Shown here piece by piece: positions 24,877-33,945 of a DNA stretch of 64,000 nucleotides (position 1 is its first letter; the number at the start of each line of letters is the position of its first letter). Both the position numbers and the translations under genes were made by a program. Source of the stretch: Mucilaginibacter gracilis (GTDB lineage Bacteria; Bacteroidota; Bacteroidia; Sphingobacteriales; Sphingobacteriaceae); the NCBI RefSeq assembly GCF_003633615.1, contig NZ_RBKU01000001.1:4216001-4280000 (forward strand). Reading direction: 5' to 3'. A model generated the notes under the pieces. That model was given only the letters and a program-made list of their open reading frames with translations. It did no database searches and was not told the origin of the DNA.

Positions 24877-26379
24877 ATGAGCACTGCTTTAAAACCTACG
24901 TTCAAGCCTAAGTATGATAACTTTATTGGCGGTAAATTTGTACCGCCGGTTAACGGCGAATACTTTGATAACGTATCGCCAATTGATGGCAAAGTATTTA
25001 CACAAGCTGCCCGCAGCGCAAAAGCCGATGTAGAGCTTGCACTTGATGCCGCACACGCCGCCTTCCCTGCCTGGGGAAAAACATCTGCCGCTTACCGGGC
25101 AGCGCTACTCAACAAAATTGCCGATACCATAGAAGCTAACTTAGAGCAATTAGCCGTGGTAGAATGCATAGATAACGGCAAAGCCATCCGCGAGTGCCGT
25201 GCTGCCGATTTGCCCCTGGTTGTTGATCACTTCCGTTATTTTGCCGGTGTTATCCGCGCCGAAGAAGGCGAAATATCCGAACATGACGAGTACACGGTAA
25301 GCATCATCATGAACGAGCCGCTGGGTGTGGTTGGCCAAATTATCCCCTGGAACTTCCCGCTGCTTATGGCTACCTGGAAAATTGCACCGGCCCTTGCCGC
25401 AGGCAATTGCTGCGTTGTAAAACCCGCCGAGCAAACCCCAACATCTATCATGGTACTAATGGAACTTATAGGCCATATACTGCCTCCGGGTGTGTTAAAT
25501 ATTGTTACCGGTTTTGGACCAGAAGCAGGTAAACCGCTGGCTTCGTCGCCGCGCATTGCCAAGGTTTCTTTTACAGGGGAAACCACTACAGGCCGTTTAA
25601 TTATGCAATATGCTTCTGAAAACCTCATCCCGGTTACGATGGAACTGGGTGGTAAATCGCCAAACATATTTTTAGAAAGCGTTGGCGATGCCGACGATGA
25701 GTTTTTTGATAAAGCGATAGAAGGTGCTGTATTATTTGCATTGAACCAAGGCGAAGTTTGTACATGCCCATCTCGTATGCTGGTGCACGAAAAAATATAT
25801 GATAAATTTATAAAACGTGTAATAGAGCGCACTAACGCCATTATTATGGGAAACCCGTTAGATGGCAACACCATGATGGGTGCCCAGGCATCTAACGATC
25901 AGTACGAAAAAATACAATCGTACTTGAAAATTGGCCGCGACGAGGGTGCCGAAGTTTTAGCCGGAGGCGATGTGAAAAAACTGGACGGCGAATTAGCCGG
26001 CGGTTATTATATACAGCCAACTATTTTTAAAGGCCACAATAAAATGCGCATCTTCCAGGAAGAGATCTTCGGGCCTGTAGTTTGCGTAACCACCTTTAAA
26101 ACTACCGAAGAAGCGATAACTATAGCTAACGACACGCTTTACGGCCTTGGTGCCGGCGTTTGGACCCGCGATGCCCACGAGGTTTACCAGGTACCGCGTG
26201 CTATTTTGGCTGGCCGTGTTTGGGTTAACAACTACCACGCTTATCCTGCCCACGCACCTTTCGGTGGCTACAAAAAATCCGGCTTCGGGCGCGAAAATCA
26301 TAAAATGATGTTGGGCCACTATCGGCAAGCCAAAAACATGCTCATATCGTACAATAAAAACAAGTTAGGTTTCTTTTAA
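24877..26379 (+). CDS. NAD-dependent aldehyde dehydrogenase (acetaldehyde dehydrogenase-like)
   Basis: 500 residues, full length. Conserved ALDH segments: IPWNFPLLMATWKIAPALAAGNCCVVKPAEQTP (NAD site), VSFTGETTTGR, the general-base Glu in TMELGGKSPNIF, the catalytic C295 in GEVCTCPSR (a second Cys at 297), EEIFGPVVCV, and the C-terminal PFGGYKKSGFGRE. Oxidises an aldehyde to its acid. The neighbourhood of a divergent AraC regulator and a downstream DUF779 gene is the arrangement often seen with acetaldehyde/short-chain aldehyde dehydrogenases, so that substrate class is inferred. A terminator follows 25 bp after the stop. Confidence 0.94.
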   Translation: MSTALKPTFKPKYDNFIGGKFVPPVNGEYFDNVSPIDGKVFTQAARSAKADVELALDAAHAAFPAWGKTSAAYRAALLNKIADTIEANLEQLAVVECIDNGKAIRECRAADLPLVVDHFRYFAGVIRAEEGEISEHDEYTVSIIMNEPLGVVGQIIPWNFPLLMATWKIAPALAAGNCCVVKPAEQTPTSIMVLMELIGHILPPGVLNIVTGFGPEAGKPLASSPRIAKVSFTGETTTGRLIMQYASENLIPVTMELGGKSPNIFLESVGDADDEFFDKAIEGAVLFALNQGEVCTCPSRMLVHEKIYDKFIKRVIERTNAIIMGNPLDGNTMMGAQASNDQYEKIQSYLKIGRDEGAEVLAGGDVKKLDGELAGGYYIQPTIFKGHNKMRIFQEEIFGPVVCVTTFKTTEEAITIANDTLYGLGAGVWTRDAHEVYQVPRAILAGRVWVNNYHAYPAHAPFGGYKKSGFGRENHKMMLGHYRQAKNMLISYNKNKLGFF

Positions 26380-26404
26380 TAATCCCCAATTAGTTTAATT
26401 GCAT

Positions 26405-26441
26405 CAATGCACCTCGGGCTTGCCAGGTGCATTGTTTTTTT
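26405..26441 (+). terminator. Rho-independent terminator between the ALDH and DUF779 genes
   Basis: Perfect 10-bp stem CAATGCACCT with AGGTGCATTG, a 10-nt loop, and a T-run at 26435-26441. Confidence 0.88.
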
Positions 26442-26500
26442 AAATTCAAAACAAAAGCTGCAAACTGTGTTGTTGCTGTTTTACTTTTAACCCTCAACAA

Positions 26501-26875
26501 ATGACCCACCGTGTACTCGTAACCCCAGCCGCCTCTGGCCTTATAGCACAATTGAAATCGCGCTTCGGTTCGCTCATGTTTCACCAAAGTGGCGGCTGTT
26601 GCGATGGATCGTCGCCTATGTGCTTCGAAAAAGGCGACTTTATACTCGGCGGGAGCGATGTGAAATTAGGTAACGTTGACGGCTGCGAGTTTTGGATGAG
26701 TAAAGATCAGTTTGAATACTGGCAACACACCCAACTTACTTTAGATATTGTACAGGGCCGTGGCTCCAGTTTCTCTATCGAAATACCTACCGGTTTCCGC
26801 TTTATGATACGCTCCCGTATTTTTACCGATGATGAGATGAATGATTTAGAACCTGTTGGTTTTATTGAGGATTAA
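26501..26875 (+). CDS. DUF779 family protein
   Basis: 124 residues with the family pattern HQSGGCCDGSSPMCFEKGDF near the middle and WMSKDQFEYWQHTQLTLDIVQGRGSSFSIEIPTGFRFMIRSRIF after it. The paired cysteines in GGCCDGS suggest a metal or redox site, but no function is established. The family is frequently found beside aldehyde dehydrogenases, as here. The gene lies downstream of a strong terminator and has a near -7 box (TACTTTTA, about 26482-26489), so it may be transcribed separately from the dehydrogenase. Confidence 0.92.
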   Translation: MTHRVLVTPAASGLIAQLKSRFGSLMFHQSGGCCDGSSPMCFEKGDFILGGSDVKLGNVDGCEFWMSKDQFEYWQHTQLTLDIVQGRGSSFSIEIPTGFRFMIRSRIFTDDEMNDLEPVGFIED

Positions 26876-27009
26876 TAATTGGTAATTTGGTAGTGGTTTG
26901 GAAGCATGGCGCCATACGCTTAAAGCTGTTGTGTTGCAAACAGGCAGTACAGGCACAGTAGTAACTTATAAAACCTGCATTTTTAGGGTATATAAACTAT
27001 TAAAATCTA

Positions 27010-27017
27010 TACCTTTG
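27010..27017 (+). promoter_or_regulatory. -7 promoter box (TACCTTTG) five bases from the DUF6660-type gene start
   Basis: Matches TAnnTTTG. It ends five bases before the ATG at 27023 and so predicts a leaderless transcript for the first metal efflux locus. Confidence 0.65.
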
Positions 27018-27022
27018 TGGTA

Positions 27023-27337
27023 ATGAAATATGTGGCCATTTTATTTAGCATCTACATAACTTTACTTGCCCTGATGCCTTGTCAGGACAAAGAAGATGAG
27101 GTTGCTTTTTCATTTGATACTACTATTTCTCAAACTAAAACTTGTGGAGGGCATTCTCAAAAGGAAATTTGCCCGCCTTTTTGTACCTGCAATTGCTGTT
27201 CTACGGCGCGTTACATTGCAAGTATGCCATTAACAGCCCTATTTACAAAAGCGGTTGTTGTTAATTATCCCGCCTATCCAACCCCTGTTGTTAAGCAACA
27301 AATTCTTGATATCTGGCAACCGCCGCAAATAGCATAA
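27023..27337 (+). CDS. Small Cys-rich exported protein (DUF6660-like)
   Basis: 104 residues from the ATG at 27023. The upstream GTG at 27017 overlaps the promoter box and is rejected. A hydrophobic N-terminus (MKYVAILFSIYITLLALMPC) is probably a signal or anchor. It is followed by a short acidic stretch and a cysteine cluster CPPFCTCNCC (about residues 55-64), which could bind soft metals. Similar small proteins sit beside metal efflux genes in Bacteroidota and are annotated DUF6660, to my recollection. It lies 79 bp before the CzcA-TolC gene and probably belongs to its operon. A periplasmic metal-sensing or metal-carrying role is inference. Confidence 0.7.
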   Translation: MKYVAILFSIYITLLALMPCQDKEDEVAFSFDTTISQTKTCGGHSQKEICPPFCTCNCCSTARYIASMPLTALFTKAVVVNYPAYPTPVVKQQILDIWQPPQIA

Positions 27338-27416
27338 TTTTTTCTGGTTGTAATTGTTCATCCACCTGGTAACTCAGGCTGGGATGTATTTCTTTATTCA
27401 ATTTTAGCAAATTTTT

Positions 27417-30400
27417 ATGTTAGATGCCATTATACGGTTCAGCATCCGTAATAAACTGGTTATTGGCTTTTTTACCCTTGCGCTTATGGCCTGGGGTATT
27501 TGGAGCACTTCGCAAATCCCGGTTGATGCCTTGCCCGATATTACCAATAACCAGGTGCAGGTAATTACCAAAGCACCTACATTAGCCGCCCAGGAAGTGG
27601 AGCAGTTTATAACCTACCCGGTAGAGCGTTCGCTATCAAACCTGCCTGATGTTACCGAAATGCGCTCCATGTCGCGCTTTGGCTTGAGCGTTATCACCAT
27701 TGTATTCAAGGAATCGGTTAACGTGTATTTCGCGCGGCAACTAATTGCCGAGAAACTGAACGAGGTGCAGGAGCAGATTCCAAAGGGAACAGGGAGGCCC
27801 GAAATGGCACCAGTTACCACAGGGTTGGGCGAGATATACCAATATATTTTACATCCCAAAAAAGGGAGCAAACATCAATACTCGGCGATGGAACTGCGCA
27901 CCATGCAAGACTGGATAGTTACCCGCCAGCTATATGGAATTGCCGGTGTGGCCGAAGTTACTGCCTTTGGCGGTCTTGCCAAGCAATACGAAGTGGCTCT
28001 TGATCCCGATAAACTCAAAGCTATGGATGTAACCATCCCCGAGATATTTACCGCTTTAGAAAAAAACAACCAGAATACAGGAGGTGCTTATATTGACCGC
28101 AAACCTAATGCCTATTTTATCCGTGGTGTGGGTTTGATGACCGGTATACCTGATATAGAAAATACCATTATAAAAAGGCAGACTAACGGTGTGCCCATAC
28201 TGGTTAAAAATGTGGCAAAAATACAATTAGGCTCGCCGCCACGCTATGGAGCCATGACGTATAATGGCGAAAAGGAAGTGGTTGGCGGTATAGTTTTAAT
28301 GACTAAGGGAGCTAACAGTGCCGAGGTTGTTGGGTTGGTAAAGGAGCGTATGGAATTGGTACAAAAATCGTTACCTAACGACGTAGTTATTGAGCCTTTT
28401 TTAGATCGTACCAACCTCATTAACCGCGCCATAAGCACTGTAGAGCGTAACCTGATTGAAGGTGCCCTGATTGTAATTTTTGTGTTGGTACTTTTTTTAG
28501 GTAACTGGCGCGCAGGGTTAATTGTGGCTTCGGCCATCCCATTAGCATTATTATTTGCCCTTTCTATGATGAACCTCTTTGGCGTATCGGCTAATTTGAT
28601 GTCGTTAGGAGCGATTGATTTTGGCTTGATAGTAGATGGCGCGGTTATTATAGTAGAGGCTACCATGCACCATCTCATCCTACGCAAAAGCTATGGCCGT
28701 TTTACACAGGCCGAAATGGACGAGGAAGTATTTCAGTCCGCTTCCCGTATCCGTAATAGTGCCGCCTTTGGCGAGATTATCATTTTGGTGGTTTACATAC
28801 CCATTTTAACTTTAACCGGTATAGAAGGCAAAATGTTTAGGCCAATGGCGCAAACTGTTGGCTTTGCCATTTTGGGTGCTTTGCTATTATCGCTCACTTA
28901 CATCCCCATGATGTCGGCTTTATTGCTTTCCAAAAATGCCGAACCCCAAAAAACGCTTTCAAACCGGATGATGGGCTTTTTACAACGCAAGTATCAACCC
29001 GTTTTAAAAGCAGCCATCCGTTTTAAATATCAGGTGGTTGGGGCTGCTGTTGTGTTATTAATTGTTAGTGGTGTTATTTTCTCCAAAATGGGAGGGGAGT
29101 TTATCCCGCAACTGGAAGAAGGCGATTATGCTATCGAATTTGTGTTACCACAAGGTACTTCGCTTACGCAAACTGTAGAAACCATTATGCAGGCAGAACG
29201 GATGCTCAAAAAATATCCTGAAGTTAAAATGTTGGTGGGTAAAACGGGTAGCGCCGATGTAGCTACAGACCCCATGCCGCCAGAAGCTTCGGACCTGATG
29301 GTGATACTCAAAGATAAATCGGAATGGCCGTCGGGCAAGGGTTTTTACCAACTGGCAGATGATATGCGTAATACTTTGGCAGACTTGCCGGGTGTGATAG
29401 CAGAACCCAGCCAACCCATACAAATGCGCTTTAACGAATTGATGACCGGGGTTAAGCAAGACGTGGCGGTTAAAATTTTTGGAGAAAACCTCGACACTTT
29501 AAACATGCTGGCCGTTAAAGTTGCACAAGCCATTAAACCTGTGCAGGGCGTTACCGCGCCGCAGGTGGAACGGGTTAGCGGGCTCCCACAAATAACGGTG
29601 AAATACGACCGCGCACGGATGGCTAACTACGGGCTAAATATTGAAGATGTGAACCAGGTTATCAGCACCGCTTTTGCAGGTAATTCCACCGGTTCTATCT
29701 ATGAAAACGAACGCCGTTTTGACCTGGTGGTGAGGCTGGATTCTGCACACCGGAATGCTATAGAAAATGTAAGCGACTTGTTTATACCTACACCGGATGG
29801 TAACCAGATTCCGCTCTCGCAGGTAGCAAGCGTAACCTACCAAACCGGCCCCGCGCAAATTAGCCGTGAAAACGCCCGGCGACGTATTGTAGTTAGTTTT
29901 AATGTAACGGGCCGCGATGTGGAAAGCGCAGTTAAGGAGGTACAGGCTAAACTAAACGCTAAAATACCTTTGCCAAGCGGTTATTATTATACCTACGGCG
30001 GCACTTTCCAAAATTTGCGGCAAGCCAGTGCAAGGCTAATGATTGCGGTTCCGGCAGCATTACTGCTTATTTTTATCCTGCTCTATTTCACATTCAAATC
30101 TTTTAAGCAAGCTATGCTTATTTTTTCGGCTATACCCATGTCTGCCATTGGTGGCGTGTTTGCCTTATTACTACGGGGCATGCCGTTTAGCATTTCGGCA
30201 GGTGTTGGCTTTATTGCACTGTTTGGAGTGGCGGTGCTTAACGGCATTGTGCTTATAGGCACGTTTAACCAACTGGCTAAAGATGGTGTTGATGACGTAT
30301 TGCAAAGAATATATGAAGGTACTAAAGACCGCTTGCGACCGGTATTGATGACGGGAGCGGTGGCTTCTTTAGGTTTCCTGCCTATGGCGGTTTCGTCAAG

Positions 30401-31760
30401 TGCGGGGGCCGAAGTTCAGAAACCATTAGCTACCGTAGTGATAGGCGGATTGTTAACTGCCACTTTATTAACGCTGGTTGTGCTACCCTTACTGTATTTA
30501 ATTTTCACCAAAAACCAAAGTTCCTCACCAAATTTATCCGGAAAAATGAAAAAGGCTTTGATTGCATTATTGGTTATGGGCTTTACGTTACCAACCTTCG
30601 CTCAATCTCCAACCGCCAAACGCATTAGCCTGAATAGTGCTTATGAAATGGCTATGCAAAACAACTTGCAATTGCGCTCGTTGAGTTTAAAGATCGATCA
30701 GCGGAAAGAATTGGGTAAAACAGCTTTCAACCTACCTAAAACCGGAGTGTTTGTTGAAAACGAGGATATTAACCCCGACGATCAAAAAGGGATATTAAAA
30801 ATAGGTGTTTCCCAAAGCCTGGATTGGCCAGGTTTGTATAGTGCCCGCAAAAAGTTGCTGAACGAGCAAACCCGTTCTGCGGAATTTGCCCGGCAGGTAC
30901 AAATAGCGGATATTAAAAGGGACATAGCCGCAACCTATTATAACTTGTGGTATTACCAAAGCAAACAACGTTTATGGCAAAAATTAGATAGCATTTATTC
31001 CGCATTAGCAAAAGCCGCCGTTTTGAGGGTAAAAACCGGGGAAAATGCAGGGCTGGATAGCATAGCCGCGAAAGCTAAAGCCCAGGAAACCAAAGTGCAG
31101 TTGCGGTTAATACAAAGGGATATGGCAAACCAGCAGCAAGCCTTAAAACGCCTGGTAAATACAAAGTTGAATTTATTGCCGGATAGTGTACAATTACAAA
31201 AAATTAACCCCGATGGCTCGGAACCGGATAGTGCGGCGCATCCGCTTTTAAAATTACAGCAGCAGCAGGTAAATATTGCAGGTGCAGAAGCAAAGGTAAC
31301 GGGCCAAGGCCAAATGCCATCCTTAGAGGGCCGGTTTTTTTCGCAGCGATTGTATGGCGTTAGCCCGCCTTATTCGGGGTTTTCGGTAACTGTTGGTATC
31401 CCGTTGTTCGGCAGGGGCCAGTATAAACATTTGGTTAAGGCGGCGCAGCTTGAACAAAATTACCAGCAAACCCTCCTAAAAGATCAACAACTGGCTTTCA
31501 ATACCTCATATAGCCAGGAACGGGAAACCCTGCAAAAAAATGATGATCTGCTTAATTATTATACCTCCAGCGGGTTAAAACAAGCGGATGCCATTATTAA
31601 CGCGGCCAACTTATCGTACCGTTACGGCGAGATCGGATTTGGAGAGCTATCACAATTTCTTACCCAGGCTATTGATATTCAACGAAACTACCTCGATGTG
31701 CTCAATGAGTATAATCAATCCGCCATTCAACTCAACTATTACACTAATAACAGTAAATAA
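27417..31760 (+). CDS. CzcA-type heavy-metal RND pump fused to a TolC-like outer-membrane protein
   Basis: 1447 residues. Residues 1-1040 form an RND pump of the heavy-metal class: TM1 near the N-terminus, a periplasmic porter region, and TM4 with D401 and D407 in DFGLIVDGAVIIVEA, the motif of divalent-cation pumps (CzcA/CnrA). At the places where CusA has its three metal-binding Met it has PPEASDL and FNELMTGV, so Zn/Co/Cd/Ni rather than Cu is likely. From residue 1044 a complete signal peptide (MKKALIALLVMGFTLPTFAQ) opens a TolC-like domain of about 400 residues with coiled-coil repeats. Long pumps with a TolC tail are known in Bacteroidota. The adaptor gene follows after 8 bp. Confidence 0.93.
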   Translation: MLDAIIRFSIRNKLVIGFFTLALMAWGIWSTSQIPVDALPDITNNQVQVITKAPTLAAQEVEQFITYPVERSLSNLPDVTEMRSMSRFGLSVITIVFKESVNVYFARQLIAEKLNEVQEQIPKGTGRPEMAPVTTGLGEIYQYILHPKKGSKHQYSAMELRTMQDWIVTRQLYGIAGVAEVTAFGGLAKQYEVALDPDKLKAMDVTIPEIFTALEKNNQNTGGAYIDRKPNAYFIRGVGLMTGIPDIENTIIKRQTNGVPILVKNVAKIQLGSPPRYGAMTYNGEKEVVGGIVLMTKGANSAEVVGLVKERMELVQKSLPNDVVIEPFLDRTNLINRAISTVERNLIEGALIVIFVLVLFLGNWRAGLIVASAIPLALLFALSMMNLFGVSANLMSLGAIDFGLIVDGAVIIVEATMHHLILRKSYGRFTQAEMDEEVFQSASRIRNSAAFGEIIILVVYIPILTLTGIEGKMFRPMAQTVGFAILGALLLSLTYIPMMSALLLSKNAEPQKTLSNRMMGFLQRKYQPVLKAAIRFKYQVVGAAVVLLIVSGVIFSKMGGEFIPQLEEGDYAIEFVLPQGTSLTQTVETIMQAERMLKKYPEVKMLVGKTGSADVATDPMPPEASDLMVILKDKSEWPSGKGFYQLADDMRNTLADLPGVIAEPSQPIQMRFNELMTGVKQDVAVKIFGENLDTLNMLAVKVAQAIKPVQGVTAPQVERVSGLPQITVKYDRARMANYGLNIEDVNQVISTAFAGNSTGSIYENERRFDLVVRLDSAHRNAIENVSDLFIPTPDGNQIPLSQVASVTYQTGPAQISRENARRRIVVSFNVTGRDVESAVKEVQAKLNAKIPLPSGYYYTYGGTFQNLRQASARLMIAVPAALLLIFILLYFTFKSFKQAMLIFSAIPMSAIGGVFALLLRGMPFSISAGVGFIALFGVAVLNGIVLIGTFNQLAKDGVDDVLQRIYEGTKDRLRPVLMTGAVASLGFLPMAVSSSAGAEVQKPLATVVIGGLLTATLLTLVVLPLLYLIFTKNQSSSPNLSGKMKKALIALLVMGFTLPTFAQSPTAKRISLNSAYEMAMQNNLQLRSLSLKIDQRKELGKTAFNLPKTGVFVENEDINPDDQKGILKIGVSQSLDWPGLYSARKKLLNEQTRSAEFARQVQIADIKRDIAATYYNLWYYQSKQRLWQKLDSIYSALAKAAVLRVKTGENAGLDSIAAKAKAQETKVQLRLIQRDMANQQQALKRLVNTKLNLLPDSVQLQKINPDGSEPDSAAHPLLKLQQQQVNIAGAEAKVTGQGQMPSLEGRFFSQRLYGVSPPYSGFSVTVGIPLFGRGQYKHLVKAAQLEQNYQQTLLKDQQLAFNTSYSQERETLQKNDDLLNYYTSSGLKQADAIINAANLSYRYGEIGFGELSQFLTQAIDIQRNYLDVLNEYNQSAIQLNYYTNNSK

Positions 31761-31768
31761 AACATTGC

Positions 31769-32947
31769 ATGAAAGCATATTTCAAATTTTACAGCTACAT
31801 CATCCCGGCCTTTTTGGTAATTACCCTAATTTCTTGCGGGCAACCGGAAAAATCAAAGGATGAGGAAAAAGAGCAACCCGCTCGCCAGGAAACCAACATG
31901 GTAAGTTTAACGGCTAACCAAATTAAAACCGCCGGTATTCAACTTGGTGTTATAGCAATGAAAAACCTGGCTACTGCTATTAAGGCCAACGGCCTGCTCT
32001 CGGTGCCAAATCAAAATAAAGCCTTGGTTACTTCGGTCACCAAGGGCACCATACGCACATTAACCGTGCAACCAGGTAACTATGTAAATAAAGGCCAGGT
32101 GATAGCTACCATACTTAATCCGGATATTGCACAATTGCAACAGCAATCGCAAACTACCCAGGCACAACTTACGCTCGCCCGGCAGGAGTACGAGCGGCAA
32201 AAGCAACTGGTGGCAGGCAATGCCGCGCCATTTAAAAACCTGCAAAAAGCCGAGGCGGAATTGGCTGCGTTGCAGGCGGCCAAAAAATCGCAACAAATGC
32301 AGTTGTTAGCTATGGGTATTTCGCAAGCCGCAACAAACAGCGGCAGTTTGGTAACCAGTATTGCGGTATTGGCACCAATAAGCGGCACGGTTAGCGATGT
32401 ATCGGCACAAATCGGCTCAAGTGTTGATGCTTCTACGCCTATTGCTCAAATCGTCAACAATTCGCAATTGCATCTCGACCTGTTCGTATTCGAAAAAGAC
32501 CTGCCCAAAGTTAAGGCCGGGCAACGCATACATTTCACTTTAACCAATAGTGCGGGTAAAGAGTACGACGCGCAGATCTATTCTATCGGCACAGCCTTCG
32601 CCAATCAGTCAAAAACCATCCCGGTACATGCAGTGGTGCTTGGCGATAAAACAGGGCTGATAGAGGGTATGAATGTAACGGCTATTATCAGCATCGGCAG
32701 CACCGTTTTACCTGCTGTACCCTCGGAAGCTATAGTAAGTAACGGCGGGCAGGATTATATTTTTGCGGTAAAAAAACAGGATGCCAACGGAATTGTATTT
32801 GAACGTGTACCTTTAAGTAAAGGGGTATCCGATATTGGGTTTACCGAGATCACTCCGGTTAAAGAATTAAAGCAAGGCTCAAAAATAGTGGTAAAAAACA
32901 CCTTTTTTGTGATGGCTAAAATGGTGAATACCGGCGAAGAAGAATAG
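31769..32947 (+). CDS. RND efflux periplasmic adaptor lipoprotein (CzcB-like)
   Basis: 392 residues. Lipoprotein signal with lipobox LISC (Cys at residue 23), then the membrane-fusion-protein order: beta barrel/lipoyl halves around an alpha hairpin (about 110-190, QLQQQSQTTQAQLTLARQEYERQKQL) with VLAPISGTVSDVSAQIGSSVD closing the lipoyl domain. A beta barrel and a membrane-proximal domain follow (VPSEAIVSNGGQDYIFAVKK). It links the inner-membrane pump to the outer-membrane channel. It lies 8 bp after the CzcA-TolC fusion gene, so same operon. Unlike the two adaptors at 38304 and 39565, it has no N-terminal heavy-metal-binding domain. Confidence 0.93.
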   Translation: MKAYFKFYSYIIPAFLVITLISCGQPEKSKDEEKEQPARQETNMVSLTANQIKTAGIQLGVIAMKNLATAIKANGLLSVPNQNKALVTSVTKGTIRTLTVQPGNYVNKGQVIATILNPDIAQLQQQSQTTQAQLTLARQEYERQKQLVAGNAAPFKNLQKAEAELAALQAAKKSQQMQLLAMGISQAATNSGSLVTSIAVLAPISGTVSDVSAQIGSSVDASTPIAQIVNNSQLHLDLFVFEKDLPKVKAGQRIHFTLTNSAGKEYDAQIYSIGTAFANQSKTIPVHAVVLGDKTGLIEGMNVTAIISIGSTVLPAVPSEAIVSNGGQDYIFAVKKQDANGIVFERVPLSKGVSDIGFTEITPVKELKQGSKIVVKNTFFVMAKMVNTGEEE

Positions 32948-33161
32948 ATAAGGATGCATTATTGATATTTTAAGTATGGTATTACCAACTGTGCTGTAGT
33001 TAGGTTATACGATAAGCGCGGCGCCAATTGATAGCATTTTTAATAGCATCATAAATCATTTGATAAGTAACCTTAAATACGGAAAGTAAATATTCAGTCA
33101 TTTCCAAATTTATTAAACACACATTTAGTTTCTGTTTAATAAATTACTTAACTTCGTATCA

Positions 33162-33530
33162 ATGAAACGGTCCGCGCTTATCTTATTAACGGCTATCTAC
33201 CTTTTATCCTGTGTGGGTATAGGTGTAAACCGTTTTTATTGTTGCGGTAAGCTGGCTTCGGTTACCCTAACCTACGCCAAGGCAGACCATGCCGATAAAA
33301 GTAATTGCTGTAAAAATGTAAGTAAAAGTTTTAAGGTAAAAGATAGCCACGTCAATGCGGTTTCTTTTGCTTTTGGGCATTTGTCGCCTGTTATCTTGCC
33401 TTCATTAGCAACATGGCATGCCGCAATTCCTGTTGCCGTACAAATATCAACGGTGGCTTATCAAAGTAACGCCCCGCCGGGGAGCCCCGCTGCACCAATA
33501 TATACCTTAAACTGCGCATACAGGATCTGA
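33162..33530 (+). CDS. HYC_CC_PP-type small Cys-rich protein
   Basis: 122 residues. A hydrophobic N-terminus (LILLTAIYLLSCVGIGVN) is followed by the hallmark pieces of the Bacteroidota HYC_CC_PP family: RFYCCGKLASVTL, then SNCCKN, and near the C-terminus NAPPGSP. Probably membrane-anchored or periplasmic. Function is not established; the family is named only for its conserved residues. It opens the second metal efflux locus, in the same relative place as the DUF6660-type gene of the first, and could bind copper (inference). A near -7 box TAACTTCG ends five bases before the ATG. Confidence 0.75.
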   Translation: MKRSALILLTAIYLLSCVGIGVNRFYCCGKLASVTLTYAKADHADKSNCCKNVSKSFKVKDSHVNAVSFAFGHLSPVILPSLATWHAAIPVAVQISTVAYQSNAPPGSPAAPIYTLNCAYRI

Positions 33531-33652
33531 CCTGTATTTTTCATCGCCATTACATTCTGTATCGGCTATATTTCCCTCGTAATCCATCTTAATATATAAC
33601 TCACGTGTAGGTTTTCCTATGCTATTTATTCATTTTTTAAATTTTAATCTTT

Positions 33653-33901
33653 ATGAAAAAAGTAATGCTAATGGCTATTGCCATTGTGTTTTGTACCGCA
33701 AGTGTTTTTGCTGCGCACTCAACCAATCCCGTTACCGACACTACTAAAACCAAAAAGGTAAAGCCTGTTGCCAAGGTACAATACACCTGTACCATGCACC
33801 CCGAAGTACTGTCGGACAAACCAGGCAAATGCCCAAAATGCGGTATGACCCTGGTAAAAAAAGATCCGGCTAAAAAGAAAACCAGCACAATGAAAATGTA
33901 G
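33653..33901 (+). CDS. Exported heavy-metal-binding domain protein
   Basis: 82 residues. Signal peptide (MKKVMLMAIAIVFCTASVFA), a Thr/Lys-rich linker, then one heavy-metal-binding domain: YTCTMHPEVLSDKPGKCPKCGMTLVKK. The pattern YTC.MHP...(x)n..CP.CGM is the small zinc-ribbon-like module also found at the N-termini of the two adaptors downstream and of some copper ATPases. A free periplasmic copper/silver-binding protein feeding the CusA pump is the likely role. A GC-rich hairpin separates it from the pump genes. Confidence 0.85.
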   Translation: MKKVMLMAIAIVFCTASVFAAHSTNPVTDTTKTKKVKPVAKVQYTCTMHPEVLSDKPGKCPKCGMTLVKKDPAKKKTSTMKM

Positions 33902-33907
33902 TTCATT

Positions 33908-33931
33908 TAGGCCCCGCAAACGCGGGGCCTA
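33908..33931 (+). terminator. GC-rich hairpin between the HMBD gene and the CusA genes
   Basis: A perfect 9-10-bp stem AGGCCCCGC-AAAC-GCGGGGCCT, 15 bp before the next ATG. There is no T-run, so it may attenuate or stabilise rather than fully terminate. Confidence 0.5.
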
Positions 33932-33945
33932 TTAACGTAATTAAG

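Noticed and set aside
28244..28687. 147-residue minus-strand ORF within the CzcA gene, and other long antisense frames at 8761-9258, 19538-20005, 25236-25874 and 35501-35959
   Set aside because: All are antisense to strongly conserved coding regions and show composition typical of reverse frames.
30546..31760. Separate TolC gene starting at the internal ATG
   Set aside because: The frame is continuous with the pump and there is no stop between them, so it is annotated as a fusion. Internal initiation remains possible and is reported as a finding.
32948..33161. Possible regulatory RNA between the two metal loci
   Set aside because: No stable hairpin with a T-run or conserved motif could be identified by eye.
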